Positions 1 through 7,816 of a stretch of 19,695 nt of DNA are shown in pieces. Made by a program: the position numbers and the translations under genes. Position 1 is the stretch's first letter. The number at the start of each line of letters is the position of its first letter. The stretch is from Dehalococcoidia bacterium (GTDB lineage Bacteria; Chloroflexota; Dehalococcoidia; UBA1151; UBA1328), in the NCBI GenBank assembly GCA_030745955.1, contig JASLNQ010000006.1, forward strand, positions 1 through 19,695. Reading direction: 5' to 3'. The notes below the pieces were generated by a model. It saw only the letters and a list, made by a program, of their open reading frames with translations, had not been told where the DNA came from and searched no databases.

Positions 1-490
1 CTTCGCTAAGCATCAGGATTCCGGAACTCTGGTATCGCACATCTGTTCCTGGCGGAAACAGCAATCGGGATTCGCAAGCAGCAGCCATGAATTCGCTCAG
101 CGGAGCGTTACGTTTCCGCAGTGCTATGTTTCCGGGCACCATGTCGGGAAGACCGCTTGTGTGTGTCAGGCAATGGCGGAGAGTTACACCTTCTTTGCGG
201 TTACTTCCAAATTCCGGCACGTATTCGATCACGGGATCGTCGGCGTCAACCAAACCTCGTTCGATCAGATTCGCCACACCGCAGGCGGCCATCGGTTTGC
301 TGATCGAGGCAACATGAAAAACGCTCTCGGTGTCGGCGGGCGGTGCAGCAGAATCGAACCCGCGCGTGCCACCGGCCCATTCGAAAAGCAGCTCACCACG
401 CCGTTCGACCCTGACCGACGCAGCGCTCATTGCCCCGGAATCGATCCTGTCTTCAAGCCGACGGACAATCAGATCCTGGAAATCACTCAT
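1..490 (-). CDS. Beta-lactamase-family serine hydrolase (class C / esterase-like), 3' end outside window
   Basis: The frame is open from an ATG at 490-488 to the left edge, giving 163 residues of the N-terminal part. It aligns without gaps to the complete protein at 5290-6381, with about 128 of 163 residues identical by eye. The active-site SxxK (Ser62-Ile-Ser-Lys65) is present, followed by a second-motif Tyr in YQS near residue 153, where class C enzymes usually have YxN. There is no signal peptide, so it is probably cytoplasmic. Members of this family (Pfam Beta-lactamase) are more often esterases, amidases or peptidases than true antibiotic-degrading enzymes, and the substrate cannot be read from the sequence. 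The third motif and the C-terminus lie outside the window, so intactness is unknown. Confidence 0.9.
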   Translation of the reverse strand, partial: MSDFQDLIVRRLEDRIDSGAMSAASVRVERRGELLFEWAGGTRGFDSAAPPADTESVFHVASISKPMAACGVANLIERGLVDADDPVIEYVPEFGSNRKEGVTLRHCLTHTSGLPDMVPGNIALRKRNAPLSEFMAAACESRLLFPPGTDVRYQSSGILMLSE

Positions 491-889
491 CGTTGCTCCG
501 TTTCAGCCACGGGCAATCATCGCTCCCCACGACACCCGAGTCCATCCTGGTGAAAATCGTTCCTGGAAGCATAACCGACTGCCGGGGAGCGCAGCCCACC
601 TCCAATCACCGCTCATGTCCGTAAACGGACGCATGCACGCTGGGAGCAATGGCTACATCGGGGCGGCTTAGTGGTGCCCAGGTTGGTGGATGGCTGGATG
701 TGACCAGTAGTGGCGTGGGTGTCGGCTGGATGCGCTGTTGATGGCGGCAACCGGCACGCCTGCTCGGGGAGGTGCTGGCTGATGGGTTAGGTTGCGCGGA
801 TTCCGTGCCAGTTTTTGGCGATCGAAGACGCAAGAACCTGGCATGAGGAGCTGTGGTGCTGCGCAGGCATCTGGCCGACGGTGAGCGGA
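491..889. other. 399-nt stretch without a convincing gene
   Basis: Open frames exist on both strands, but their translations are low-complexity Arg/Ser/Pro-rich and resemble no protein family, as expected for GC-rich non-coding DNA. The stretch lies upstream of the minus-strand hydrolase at 490 and downstream of the minus-strand small protein ending at 890. It should hold the promoter of the hydrolase. The only structured element I see is the short palindrome at 617-630. Confidence 0.5.
617..630. promoter_or_regulatory. Perfect 6-bp inverted repeat with 2-nt spacer (operator-like)
   Basis: GTCCGT-AA-ACGGAC is a perfect palindrome about 127 nt upstream of the hydrolase start at 490. Its size would fit a dimeric repressor half-site pair, but a 12-bp match can occur by chance and no regulator is encoded nearby. 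Confidence 0.2.
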
Positions 890-1198
890 CTATTCGGCGA
901 GCAGCCCGGATGAACCGACCACGGTGGACTGCGAGGGTGCTGGCGGCTCTTCGCACCGCTCCTGGATCCCCTCCTGGAATTTGGCAAACGCCGCTGACTG
1001 GCCGAGTGGGTTCGAGCCAACTTCGGTTTCGACGGAGGCTATGTGTATGAAGTTGACGCCGTCGGCGAGACGAAATGCGGCGTGCCTGATGCCTTCGGGT
1101 TTCGATTCGCTCAGTTCCGCGAATACATTCTCGACCAGTTGCTGGTTTTCGTCGGCGGTCTCGAGACGGGTTTTGTAGCGGACAATTACCGGATTCAT
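890..1198 (-). CDS. Small conserved protein, probable dimeric alpha/beta-barrel (ABM-like)
   Basis: A 102-residue protein. I place the start at the ATG at 1198-1196, beginning MNPVIVRYKT, because the 80 in-frame residues upstream of it are low-complexity and look non-coding. The core has the alternating pattern of a ferredoxin-like dimeric barrel: a beta strand (VIVRYKT), a helix rich in Glu/Ala (residues 14-31), two strands around residues 37-57 (HAAFRL and FIHIASVE) and a helix around 68-81. Such proteins include antibiotic-biosynthesis-monooxygenase-like and stress-response barrel proteins, but no catalytic residue can be named. It ends in TAG. Upstream of the start only a weak GGGG-type ribosome site is seen. 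Confidence 0.7.
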   Translation of the reverse strand: MNPVIVRYKTRLETADENQQLVENVFAELSESKPEGIRHAAFRLADGVNFIHIASVETEVGSNPLGQSAAFAKFQEGIQERCEEPPAPSQSTVVGSSGLLAE

Positions 1199-1386
1199 CG
1201 CCCCGGGTATTTTCCGCTGTGCCGGTCGTGTGGCGGACATGATAGGCGATGGCAGGGGCTGATCGGTGAATCCGCAGAATTGCACGCGTCCGCCGTGTGC
1301 GCGTGGACGCCGCAAGTGATCGTCTGAAGCGCAGTGGCTGTTCAGCCGGGTGGCCGGGTGATGGCCGTTCGATTTTGCGGACGGAC

Positions 1387-1530
1387 TCACCCGTGGTCCG
1401 ATAGTGTCCGGTGCAGTGCCTGCGCTTCTTCGAGGCACTCGTGGTTGTTGCGGTCGGGGTTGGAAAGCAGCGAGATTATCCGCTGCACGATGTACCTGGG
1501 GAGCTTGATCGGTTCGGTTGATTTATTCAT
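1387..1530 (-). CDS. Hypothetical 47-residue protein
   Basis: A short ORF starts at the ATG at 1530-1528 and ends in TGA at 1389-1387. It begins MNKSTEPIKLPRYIVQRI and ends ALHRTLSDHG. The composition is balanced, with Ile, Leu, Asn, Glu and Lys rather than the Arg/Pro/Ser excess of spurious frames here, and the middle would form an amphipathic helix. No strong Shine-Dalgarno sequence precedes it. I do not recognise the family. It is on the same strand as the small barrel protein 188 nt downstream and may belong with it. Confidence 0.45.
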   Translation of the reverse strand: MNKSTEPIKLPRYIVQRIISLLSNPDRNNHECLEEAQALHRTLSDHG

Positions 1531-1751
1531 GCGTGGAGTCTAGCCGGGAACGGTTGCTAGCTCCGATGGGCCGATGACCGATGGCAGTTCAGCGAGTGGT
1601 GTGCAGCACCGGGCGAGTCGGCAAAGCCGCTTACTCGGACGGCCCTCGCAGTTGTCTCCCGGGCTGGTTGCGATAGCGATGGGCGTATCATCCGTGCTCA
1701 CTGAATCAACCGGTCTTTCGCACAGGCAATAAACAGAGTTGGGAACCACGC

Positions 1752-3035
1752 ATGAGCAACGTCAAGATTCGAGATGTGAGGGCCATCCTCACCGAGCCCG
1801 AGCCGGGTTCCCGGTTCACTGTCGTCAAGATCGAGACAACCGAGCCCGGACTGTACGGGGTCGGCTGTGCATCCCTGCGGACCCGGCCCAAGGCCGTGAA
1901 AGCGGCTATCGAGGAGTACCTGCGGCCGTTCCTGATCGGCAAAGACCCGGCCGATATCGAGGACATCTGGCAATCGGCGTACGTCTCGTCATACTGGCGC
2001 AGCGGGCCAATACTGAACAACGCCTTGAGCGGCGTCGACGAGGCGCTGTGGGACATCAAGGGCAAGGTGGCGGGAATGCCCGTTTACGACCTGCTGGGCG
2101 GCAAGGCGCGTGAGGCTGCGGCTGTTTACGCCCACGCCTCGGCGGCCACACCGGAGGAGGTCGAGGACCAGGCGCACAGGTTTGTCGAAGAGGGCTACCA
2201 CCACGTGAGGGTGCAGGTAGCGACACCGGGGTTCGCGACGTACGGCGCCTCGGGCGGTGAGGGTCACGACCGCGATCCGCAGGACGGGCCGAAGTGGATA
2301 ACTTCCAAGATAGCGCCGGCCGACGACCGGTATGCCTACGCACAGCGTACCGGTGTGTATGAGCCGAAGCCATATATGCGCTCGGCCATCGCGTTGCTCG
2401 AGCGGATACGTTCGAACGTCGGCTGGAAGGTTGAGCTGCTGCACGACGTACACGAGCGGCTGCCAACTATCCTGGCGGTCGATTTCGCCAAGGAGGTCGA
2501 GCCGTTCAAGCTGTTCTTCCTTGAAGACCTGTTGCCACCGAATGAGATCGGGTGGTTTGAGCGGGTGCGGGAGCAGTGTTCGACGCCGCTGTCGATCGGC
2601 GAGATCTTCAACAACCCGCTTGAGGTCGTGCCGTTGATATACGGGCGGCTGATCGATTTTGTACGGACGCGGCTGTCACCGATCGGTGGGATCACACCGG
2701 CGCGGAAGTACGCTGCGATGGCCGAACTGATGGGGGTCAGGACAGCGTTCCAGGGGCCGGGCAACGTGTCGCCGGTCGGGCAGGCCGCACACCTGCAGGT
2801 CGACCTGAACATCTCGAACTTCGGTGTGCAGGAAGAGGCGATCTACAGCGAGCGCATCAGGGAGATATTCCCGGGTGCACCGGAGATCCGGGATGGCTTC
2901 ATGTGGTCGAACGGCGAACCGGGCCTTGGCATCGATATCAACGAGGAGCTGGCTACCAGGTACCCGCACAACGAGGAGGGCGGCGGCCATTTCGACAACG
3001 TGCGACGTGCAGACGGCACGGTAGTGCGACCGTAG
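1752..3035 (+). CDS. Enolase-superfamily protein, RspA/ManD (mannonate dehydratase-like) subgroup
   Basis: A 427-residue protein of the mandelate-racemase branch of the enolase superfamily. These enzymes abstract the proton alpha to a carboxylate and, in the ManD/RspA subgroup, dehydrate sugar acids such as D-mannonate or D-gluconate to 2-keto-3-deoxy acids. Visible family marks are the N-terminal capping domain with ALWDIKGKVAGMPVYDLLGG (98-117), the candidate Arg153 and Tyr164 dyad, the presumed Mg ligands Asp232, Glu258 and Glu284, His234 in LLHDVH, and the C-terminal GEPGLGIDI. The usual His-Gly-Pro-x-Asp loop reads FQGPGNVSP, so His is Gln334 and Asp is Asn338. Some RspA-like proteins have little or no dehydratase activity, so the substrate is open. 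It is probably co-transcribed with the FAD oxidoreductase 73 nt downstream. It ends in TAG. Confidence 0.92.
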   Translation: MSNVKIRDVRAILTEPEPGSRFTVVKIETTEPGLYGVGCASLRTRPKAVKAAIEEYLRPFLIGKDPADIEDIWQSAYVSSYWRSGPILNNALSGVDEALWDIKGKVAGMPVYDLLGGKAREAAAVYAHASAATPEEVEDQAHRFVEEGYHHVRVQVATPGFATYGASGGEGHDRDPQDGPKWITSKIAPADDRYAYAQRTGVYEPKPYMRSAIALLERIRSNVGWKVELLHDVHERLPTILAVDFAKEVEPFKLFFLEDLLPPNEIGWFERVREQCSTPLSIGEIFNNPLEVVPLIYGRLIDFVRTRLSPIGGITPARKYAAMAELMGVRTAFQGPGNVSPVGQAAHLQVDLNISNFGVQEEAIYSERIREIFPGAPEIRDGFMWSNGEPGLGIDINEELATRYPHNEEGGGHFDNVRRADGTVVRP

Positions 3036-3096
3036 GTTGGCGGTGCGGCTGCGGCGTTCATCGCTGAATTGACGTCTGTTTACGCGAACGTAGATT

Positions 3097-3102
3097 GGAG
3101 GA
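3097..3102 (+). promoter_or_regulatory. Ribosome binding site deciding the start of the FAD oxidoreductase
   Basis: GGAGGA lies 6 nt before the ATG at 3109 and only 3 nt before the alternative GTG at 3106. The spacing favours the ATG. Confidence 0.6.
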
Positions 3103-3108
3103 CGGGTG

Positions 3109-4251
3109 ATGCGTGACCGCACGGCGGATGTCGTGATCGTTGGTGGCGGCGTGATCGGGTGTCTGACCGCGTATTACCTGTCGAGGGCCGGGCAGAAGGT
3201 CACTGTTGTGGAAGCCGACGGTGTTGCAAGTGGTGCCTCGGGTACCTCCGGCGGGTGGCTGACTCCCTACTCGCACGCCAACGACCCGGCGATGCTGGCG
3301 TTGTCTCCGAAAAGCCTGGCGCTCCACAGGGATCTCGCCGCCGTCCTCATGGAGGAGACGGGTGTCGACCACGGTTTCGAGGAAACGCCGTATTTGCGGT
3401 GTGCGCTTACTGAAGACGGGGTGGTCGAGTTGCGGGCCTGGCAGGCGGACCGTGCTGCCGAGGGCACGCGGATGGAGTGGATCACCCAGGATGACGCACG
3501 GCAGATCAATCCCTGGCTAACGGCCGAGATCGTCGGTGCGCTGGTGTCGAACGACGAGCCGACCCTGGATTCTTACCGGCTCACGCTTTCGGCCCTGCAG
3601 GCGGCGGAGAAGCATGGGGCCAACATCGTGTCGGGCCGGGTGATTGATCTACCAGTGGGCGAGAGGGATGGCCGGGTAACCGGTGTGAAACTTGAGGATG
3701 GGACGAGGATTTCGGGTGGTGCGGTGTTGCTGGCGATGGGACCGTGGACCGCGACCGGCGCCGTGTGGATCAAGTCGCCACTACCTGTGTCGCCGCAGCG
3801 TGGTCAGATGGTCTATCTTGCCCCGCCCGCAAAGGACGAAGGCCCGGACCTGAAGTCGGGGCTGACCGCTGTCGAAATATCTTGCTCGATGATCAAGAAG
3901 TCGCTGACTGACACCACGATTGGATCGACACGCGAGGATGTTGGGTTCGACCGTTCGACTACAGTGGAGGCCCGAGACCTGTTGCTTTCGCAGGCGGCGA
4001 GATTGTGTGAACGGGTGTTCGCGGCCCCGATATCCGGGCAGACGGCTTGCCTGCGGCCTATCACGCCAGACGGTCGGCCATACGTTGGCAGGGCACCGAA
4101 GTGGGACAACGTTTTCGTGGCCGCCGGTCATGCGTCCGAGGGAATTCACTACGCGCCGGTCACCGCGCTGGCGATGTCGGGGCTGATTACGGAGGGCAAG
4201 GCCGCGGTGGATATTTCCGCACTCGATCCCGCTCGGGTTGATCGCAGTTAG
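3109..4251 (+). CDS. FAD-dependent oxidoreductase, DAO family (glycine/sarcosine/D-amino-acid oxidase-like)
   Basis: A 380-residue flavoprotein that would oxidise an amine or hydroxy-acid using FAD. The N-terminus is a Rossmann dinucleotide fold with the GxGxxG motif at Gly12-Gly14-Gly17 and Glu35 at the end of strand 2, followed by the SGASGTSGGW segment typical of DAO proteins. The C-terminal FAD-contact block (LRPITPDGRPYVG, then VAAGHASEGIHYAP) is intact. No signal peptide or membrane segment is seen. The start is taken as the ATG at 3109 on ribosome-site spacing. It follows the RspA-like gene by 73 nt on the same strand, so the two probably share a transcript and may act on one substrate. 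It ends 37 nt from a convergent hydrolase gene. The substrate cannot be assigned. Confidence 0.9.
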   Translation: MRDRTADVVIVGGGVIGCLTAYYLSRAGQKVTVVEADGVASGASGTSGGWLTPYSHANDPAMLALSPKSLALHRDLAAVLMEETGVDHGFEETPYLRCALTEDGVVELRAWQADRAAEGTRMEWITQDDARQINPWLTAEIVGALVSNDEPTLDSYRLTLSALQAAEKHGANIVSGRVIDLPVGERDGRVTGVKLEDGTRISGGAVLLAMGPWTATGAVWIKSPLPVSPQRGQMVYLAPPAKDEGPDLKSGLTAVEISCSMIKKSLTDTTIGSTREDVGFDRSTTVEARDLLLSQAARLCERVFAAPISGQTACLRPITPDGRPYVGRAPKWDNVFVAAGHASEGIHYAPVTALAMSGLITEGKAAVDISALDPARVDRS

Positions 4252-4288
4252 TCGATCATCGCTTGCCGGAGCGGGTCACGCGTCTTTT

Positions 4289-5152
4289 TCACCCTTTGAT
4301 GGTCGCCATGAATTCCAACAGGACCTTCATGAATTCCGAGGTGTTTTCGTCCTGGGCGAAGTGAGAGGCGTTGCTGATTACCCGGTAGGTGCTCGACGGA
4401 ATTCGGGCGGCTGCGTTGGCTGACGACTGTATTACCGGGGATTCGTCGCCATCGCCGTGGACGATCAGGCACGGCTTCGCCAGGGCTATGAGTTCGGGCA
4501 ACGTGTCTCGTTTGTCTCGCAATCCGTAGAGCGGGTAGATATAGGCGTTTGGTGAAGTTTGAGCCCACCACGCCCTGCGCCCGACAAGCTCTTCCTCGCC
4601 TAAAGTTTCGTACCCGTCACTATCGGTACGCTTCTTCCAGACGTCGTAGTGAGCCTCCATGCCTTTGTCGAAAACGATCGGTTCAGCTTCGTCGATATCG
4701 GTTTGTGCTTCATCGTCGACCAGGTCGAACCCGGAACTGCCCAGCAGCACCAGGGCGCTTACGTCAGCGGGGTGCCTGATCGCAAACTCGTCAGCAATTG
4801 CACCTCCCAACGAAAAACCCAGAACTACAGTGGGGGCGAAAGCTAGCTGGCGAACAACGTTGTGATGGGTGTCGGCCAGCGCGGTCATCGAGTAGGAGTC
4901 GGGGCTCTCGAAGCTGCTTGAGCCTTCATGGCCGGGCACGCGTATTGCGAGAGTTCGCCAGCCCGCAGCGTTAAGACCCGGCACTATCGAGTCGAACTCG
5001 TGTATCCCGCCAGTCCAACCGTGAATCAGCGTGATGCACGGCCCGTCCTCCGGGCCATTGAGTGCGTAGGCGATCTGCAGGCCTTCAGGGCCTTCGACGT
5101 ATTTCAGATCGGTCCGGTCCACGCGAATATTCCTTGAGTCTGCCACTCCCAA
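4289..5152 (-). CDS. Alpha/beta hydrolase
   Basis: A 287-residue alpha/beta-hydrolase-fold protein. The oxyanion-hole HGW is at 44-46, the nucleophile elbow GFSLGG gives Ser114, the acid is Asp234 or Asp236 in HGDGDESPV, and the catalytic His is His264 in NASHF. The segment between strands 6 and 7 (about 145-215) is the lid and is rich in Asp, Glu, Trp and Tyr. No signal peptide is seen, so it should act in the cytoplasm on an ester, lactone or C-C bond; the substrate is unknown. It reads convergently with the FAD oxidoreductase and lies 137 nt downstream of the beta-lactamase-family gene on the same strand, so these two hydrolases may be co-transcribed. Confidence 0.92.
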   Translation of the reverse strand: MGVADSRNIRVDRTDLKYVEGPEGLQIAYALNGPEDGPCITLIHGWTGGIHEFDSIVPGLNAAGWRTLAIRVPGHEGSSSFESPDSYSMTALADTHHNVVRQLAFAPTVVLGFSLGGAIADEFAIRHPADVSALVLLGSSGFDLVDDEAQTDIDEAEPIVFDKGMEAHYDVWKKRTDSDGYETLGEEELVGRRAWWAQTSPNAYIYPLYGLRDKRDTLPELIALAKPCLIVHGDGDESPVIQSSANAAARIPSSTYRVISNASHFAQDENTSEFMKVLLEFMATIKG

Positions 5153-5289
5153 ACGTTCAGCCGAACCTTATGTGCGATTGGCAAACATACCGGGTCCATC
5201 TGAACCTGCTGCGATGGTTGGTTGAGTTACGGAAAAACCTCTACATCACCCCCGGCGACCGCGCGCTGGCGATTGGGGTCGTCGACCCG

Positions 5290-6381
5290 TTAGTCGGCGG
5301 CGCAGAGGGCGGTTGCGGCGATGTTGCCGCAGGCTTTCAGGGTTTCTCCCCTTGCTTCCAGTTGGCCGTTGGTGAGCAGGACGAAAACGACCCCTGAGGC
5401 GGGGTCGGCCCAGGCGACTGTCCCACTGACTCCGTGGTGACCGAATGCACTCGGCGGCACAGCTGAGCCGAACCAGCCGCCGGCTCCCAGGCGCTGCAAA
5501 CGCCAGCCGAATCCCCAGCCCTCACGCAGTCGGGTTGCTGTGGACAGGTCTGGCCCGGCTGTTGTGTAGTCGTGCAACAGCATCCGCACCGTGCCGGAGT
5601 TGAGAACGTTGTCGCCGGATGGCGTTCGACCACCGTCCAGCATCAGTTGCATAAGGCGGGCTACGTCGGCAGCGGTGGTGTGCACTCCACCCCAGGGTGC
5701 ACCGAAGTTGCGCCAGTATTCGCTGTTGGTGTTCCAGTGGGCGGTGTTTTCGGGATCGCCGACTCTCGCAACGACAATTCGGTCTTCGAACTCGTTTCGC
5801 CAGCCTAGTTGTGTTGAGGTCATGCCGGTCGGCTTGAACAGGGTCTGGGCGAGGTGATCGCGGTACGGGATGCCCGTCACACGTTCCGAGACTTCGCTGA
5901 GCATCAGGATGCCGGAGCTCTGGTACCGCACGTCGGTGCCCGGTGGAAACAGCAGCCGGGATTCGCAGGCGGCGGCCACGAATTCGCTACGGGGTGCGTT
6001 TCGTTTCCGCAGCCCGATGTTTCCGGGCACCATGTCGGAGAGGCCGCTCGTGTGCGTGAGGCAGTGGCGGAGAGTCACCCCGGCCTTACCATTTCCGTCG
6101 AACTCGGGCACGTATTCGGCCACGGGGTCGTCGGCGTCGACCAGCCCGCGTTCGATCAAGTTTGCGAAGCCAGTGGTGGACATAGGTTTGCTAACCGACG
6201 CTATGTAGTAGACGGAATCGGTGTCGGCGGGTGGTGCGGATGGACCGAAGTCGCGTTTTCCACCGGTCCATTCGAGGAGTGTTTCGCCCCGCTGGTCGAT
6301 CCTCACCGAGGCGGCGCTCATCACGCCCGTTCCGATGGTGTCTTCGAGTCGGCGGATTACCAGGTCCTGGAAGTCGCTCAC
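5290..6381 (-). CDS. Beta-lactamase-family serine hydrolase (class C / esterase-like)
   Basis: A complete 363-residue protein. The catalytic SxxK is Ser62-Val-Ser-Lys65 (ASVSKPM), the second motif is Tyr153-Gln-Ser155, and the third motif appears as GHHGVSG around 314-320 in place of KTG. This combination is usual for the esterase or peptidase members of the family rather than for AmpC. HCLTHTSGL (107-115) and a hydrophobic VVFVLLTNG strand near the end are further family marks. There is no export signal. It has a close paralog at the left edge of the window (about 78% identity over the first 163 residues), which argues for a recent duplication. It ends in TAA. Confidence 0.93.
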   Translation of the reverse strand: MSDFQDLVIRRLEDTIGTGVMSAASVRIDQRGETLLEWTGGKRDFGPSAPPADTDSVYYIASVSKPMSTTGFANLIERGLVDADDPVAEYVPEFDGNGKAGVTLRHCLTHTSGLSDMVPGNIGLRKRNAPRSEFVAAACESRLLFPPGTDVRYQSSGILMLSEVSERVTGIPYRDHLAQTLFKPTGMTSTQLGWRNEFEDRIVVARVGDPENTAHWNTNSEYWRNFGAPWGGVHTTAADVARLMQLMLDGGRTPSGDNVLNSGTVRMLLHDYTTAGPDLSTATRLREGWGFGWRLQRLGAGGWFGSAVPPSAFGHHGVSGTVAWADPASGVVFVLLTNGQLEARGETLKACGNIAATALCAAD

Positions 6382-6711
6382 TGCTGTTGATACCGGTGGT
6401 TGTTGGAAGGATTTGTCCGAAAAGGGTGATCGTACGGCATTGGTGGCGGGTTGAGGTTGAAACGTCGGCCATGATTGTCGCGATATTCGCCCGGAATCCC
6501 CTCAAATGATGCTGAGTGAATAACCGAGCGGGCGACCGGTGACTATGGGCATAGAAAAGGCAGGGTGCGACCGTAATACTCGACGCAAATAATCATGCGA
6601 CGGTCACAGCCTGACTCTCGGGTGAGGTGGGTCGCCTGCTAACCTCCGGCGGGGGCTCGTCAGGGTCGCCTGCCGTTCCGGGTTCAATCGTTTTACCGGG
6701 AGTACAGGAAT
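6382..6711. other. 330-nt divergent intergenic region
   Basis: This separates the minus-strand hydrolase (start 6381) from the plus-strand UxuA-like gene (start 6712), so it must hold two divergent promoters. I could not identify convincing -35/-10 pairs or a stable inverted repeat. An AGGA lies close before the ATG at 6712. Frames within it look like shadows. Confidence 0.5.
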
Positions 6712-7719
6712 ATGTATGTAGGTACGCAGGTGGCGGCAAGGTACGATTCGGACTTCGAGCAGTGGGCGCAGCTGGGCGTGGTGAACATCTGCTCCGATCC
6801 GCCCGGAAATCCCCACACGTGGACGAAGGAAACGCTTGCCGCGCACAAAGAGAAGGTGAATTCGTACGGCATCGAACTCGATATCGTGACTATAGGACTC
6901 GAGATTTCGCGAGTTGAGCAGTCGATGTCGCCGAACATCGTGCTTGGCATAAGCCCCGAGCGGGATCGTGAGATCGAGTCGATCCAGCAGATCATCCGGT
7001 GGTGCGGTGAACTGGGAATACCGTCGGTCAAGTACAACCAGACCCTCATCGGCATCCTGCGCACCGAGCGGGAGGAAGGTCGTGGCGGTTCTCTCAACTC
7101 GACCTTCCGCTGGGCCAAGATGGACCAGGACGCGCCTCCCGGCATCGGCGGCGTGGTGAGCGAAGACGAGAACTGGGAGCGCATCGACTACTTCCTGGAG
7201 CGTGTCGTTCCGGTCGCCGCAGAATCAAAGGTCCGGATGGCGTGTCACCCTCACGATCCGCACACGCCGCCGGGCTTCATGGGCGTTCAACGGGTGCTTG
7301 GCAACATCGATGGACTGAAGAAGTTCGTACAGATGCACGAGAACCCGTACCACGGGCTGAACTTCTGCCAGGGCACGATAACGGAGATGCTCGACGATCC
7401 CGGCGAGGAGATACTCGACGTCATTCGGTGGTTTGGCAGTCGCGAGAAGATCTTCAATGTCCATTTCCGGAATATCCGGGGGCGGAAGTTGGATTTCACC
7501 GAAACGTTCCCCGACGAGGGCAGCATCGACTTCACGCGGGCTATCAAGGCGTACCAGGAGGTCGGGTACAAGTACATGCTTATGCCGGACCATGTGCCAC
7601 ATATCAGCGGTGAAGACCCGCAGGGCACGGCGTTCGCTTTCTGCTACGGGTATATCACGGCGCTGCTGCAGTCGATTGGCGAGCCACGAAAGCAGCCGTG
7701 GGTGACGAAGGGCCCGTAG
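6712..7719 (+). CDS. Mannonate dehydratase-like TIM-barrel protein (UxuA family)
   Basis: A 335-residue protein of the UxuA family. UxuA removes water from D-mannonate to give 2-keto-3-deoxygluconate, using a divalent metal in a xylose-isomerase-like TIM barrel. The metal-binding blocks are all recognisable: ACHPHDP (His179), LNFCQGT (Cys219), NVHFRNIRG (His251) and MPDHVP (Asp293), together with the FTETFPDEGSID segment around 262-273. It is slightly shorter than E. coli UxuA, which is about 390 residues, as are many non-enteric homologues. It is followed on the same strand by the potassium channel gene after a 97-nt gap. Alternative substrates within the sugar-acid class are possible. It ends in TAG. 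Confidence 0.87.
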   Translation: MYVGTQVAARYDSDFEQWAQLGVVNICSDPPGNPHTWTKETLAAHKEKVNSYGIELDIVTIGLEISRVEQSMSPNIVLGISPERDREIESIQQIIRWCGELGIPSVKYNQTLIGILRTEREEGRGGSLNSTFRWAKMDQDAPPGIGGVVSEDENWERIDYFLERVVPVAAESKVRMACHPHDPHTPPGFMGVQRVLGNIDGLKKFVQMHENPYHGLNFCQGTITEMLDDPGEEILDVIRWFGSREKIFNVHFRNIRGRKLDFTETFPDEGSIDFTRAIKAYQEVGYKYMLMPDHVPHISGEDPQGTAFAFCYGYITALLQSIGEPRKQPWVTKGP

Positions 7720-7816
7720 GCTGGCCGGGCGGTAGCCAAACTGGCCGGGTGCTTGAAGTTTCATTGATGGTGATTTCAACCCGGAGAGAGCCCAATTAGG
7801 CTATCCTCGGCGGGTT

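Noticed and set aside
606..1020. Minus-strand frames of 77-116 codons upstream of the small barrel protein's end
   Set aside because: Arg/Ser/Pro-rich low-complexity translations with no ribosome site or family resemblance.
1540..2466. Several minus-strand frames of 100-150 codons across the start of the RspA-like gene
   Set aside because: They overlap a well-supported gene and have Arg/Pro/Ser-rich, non-protein-like sequence.
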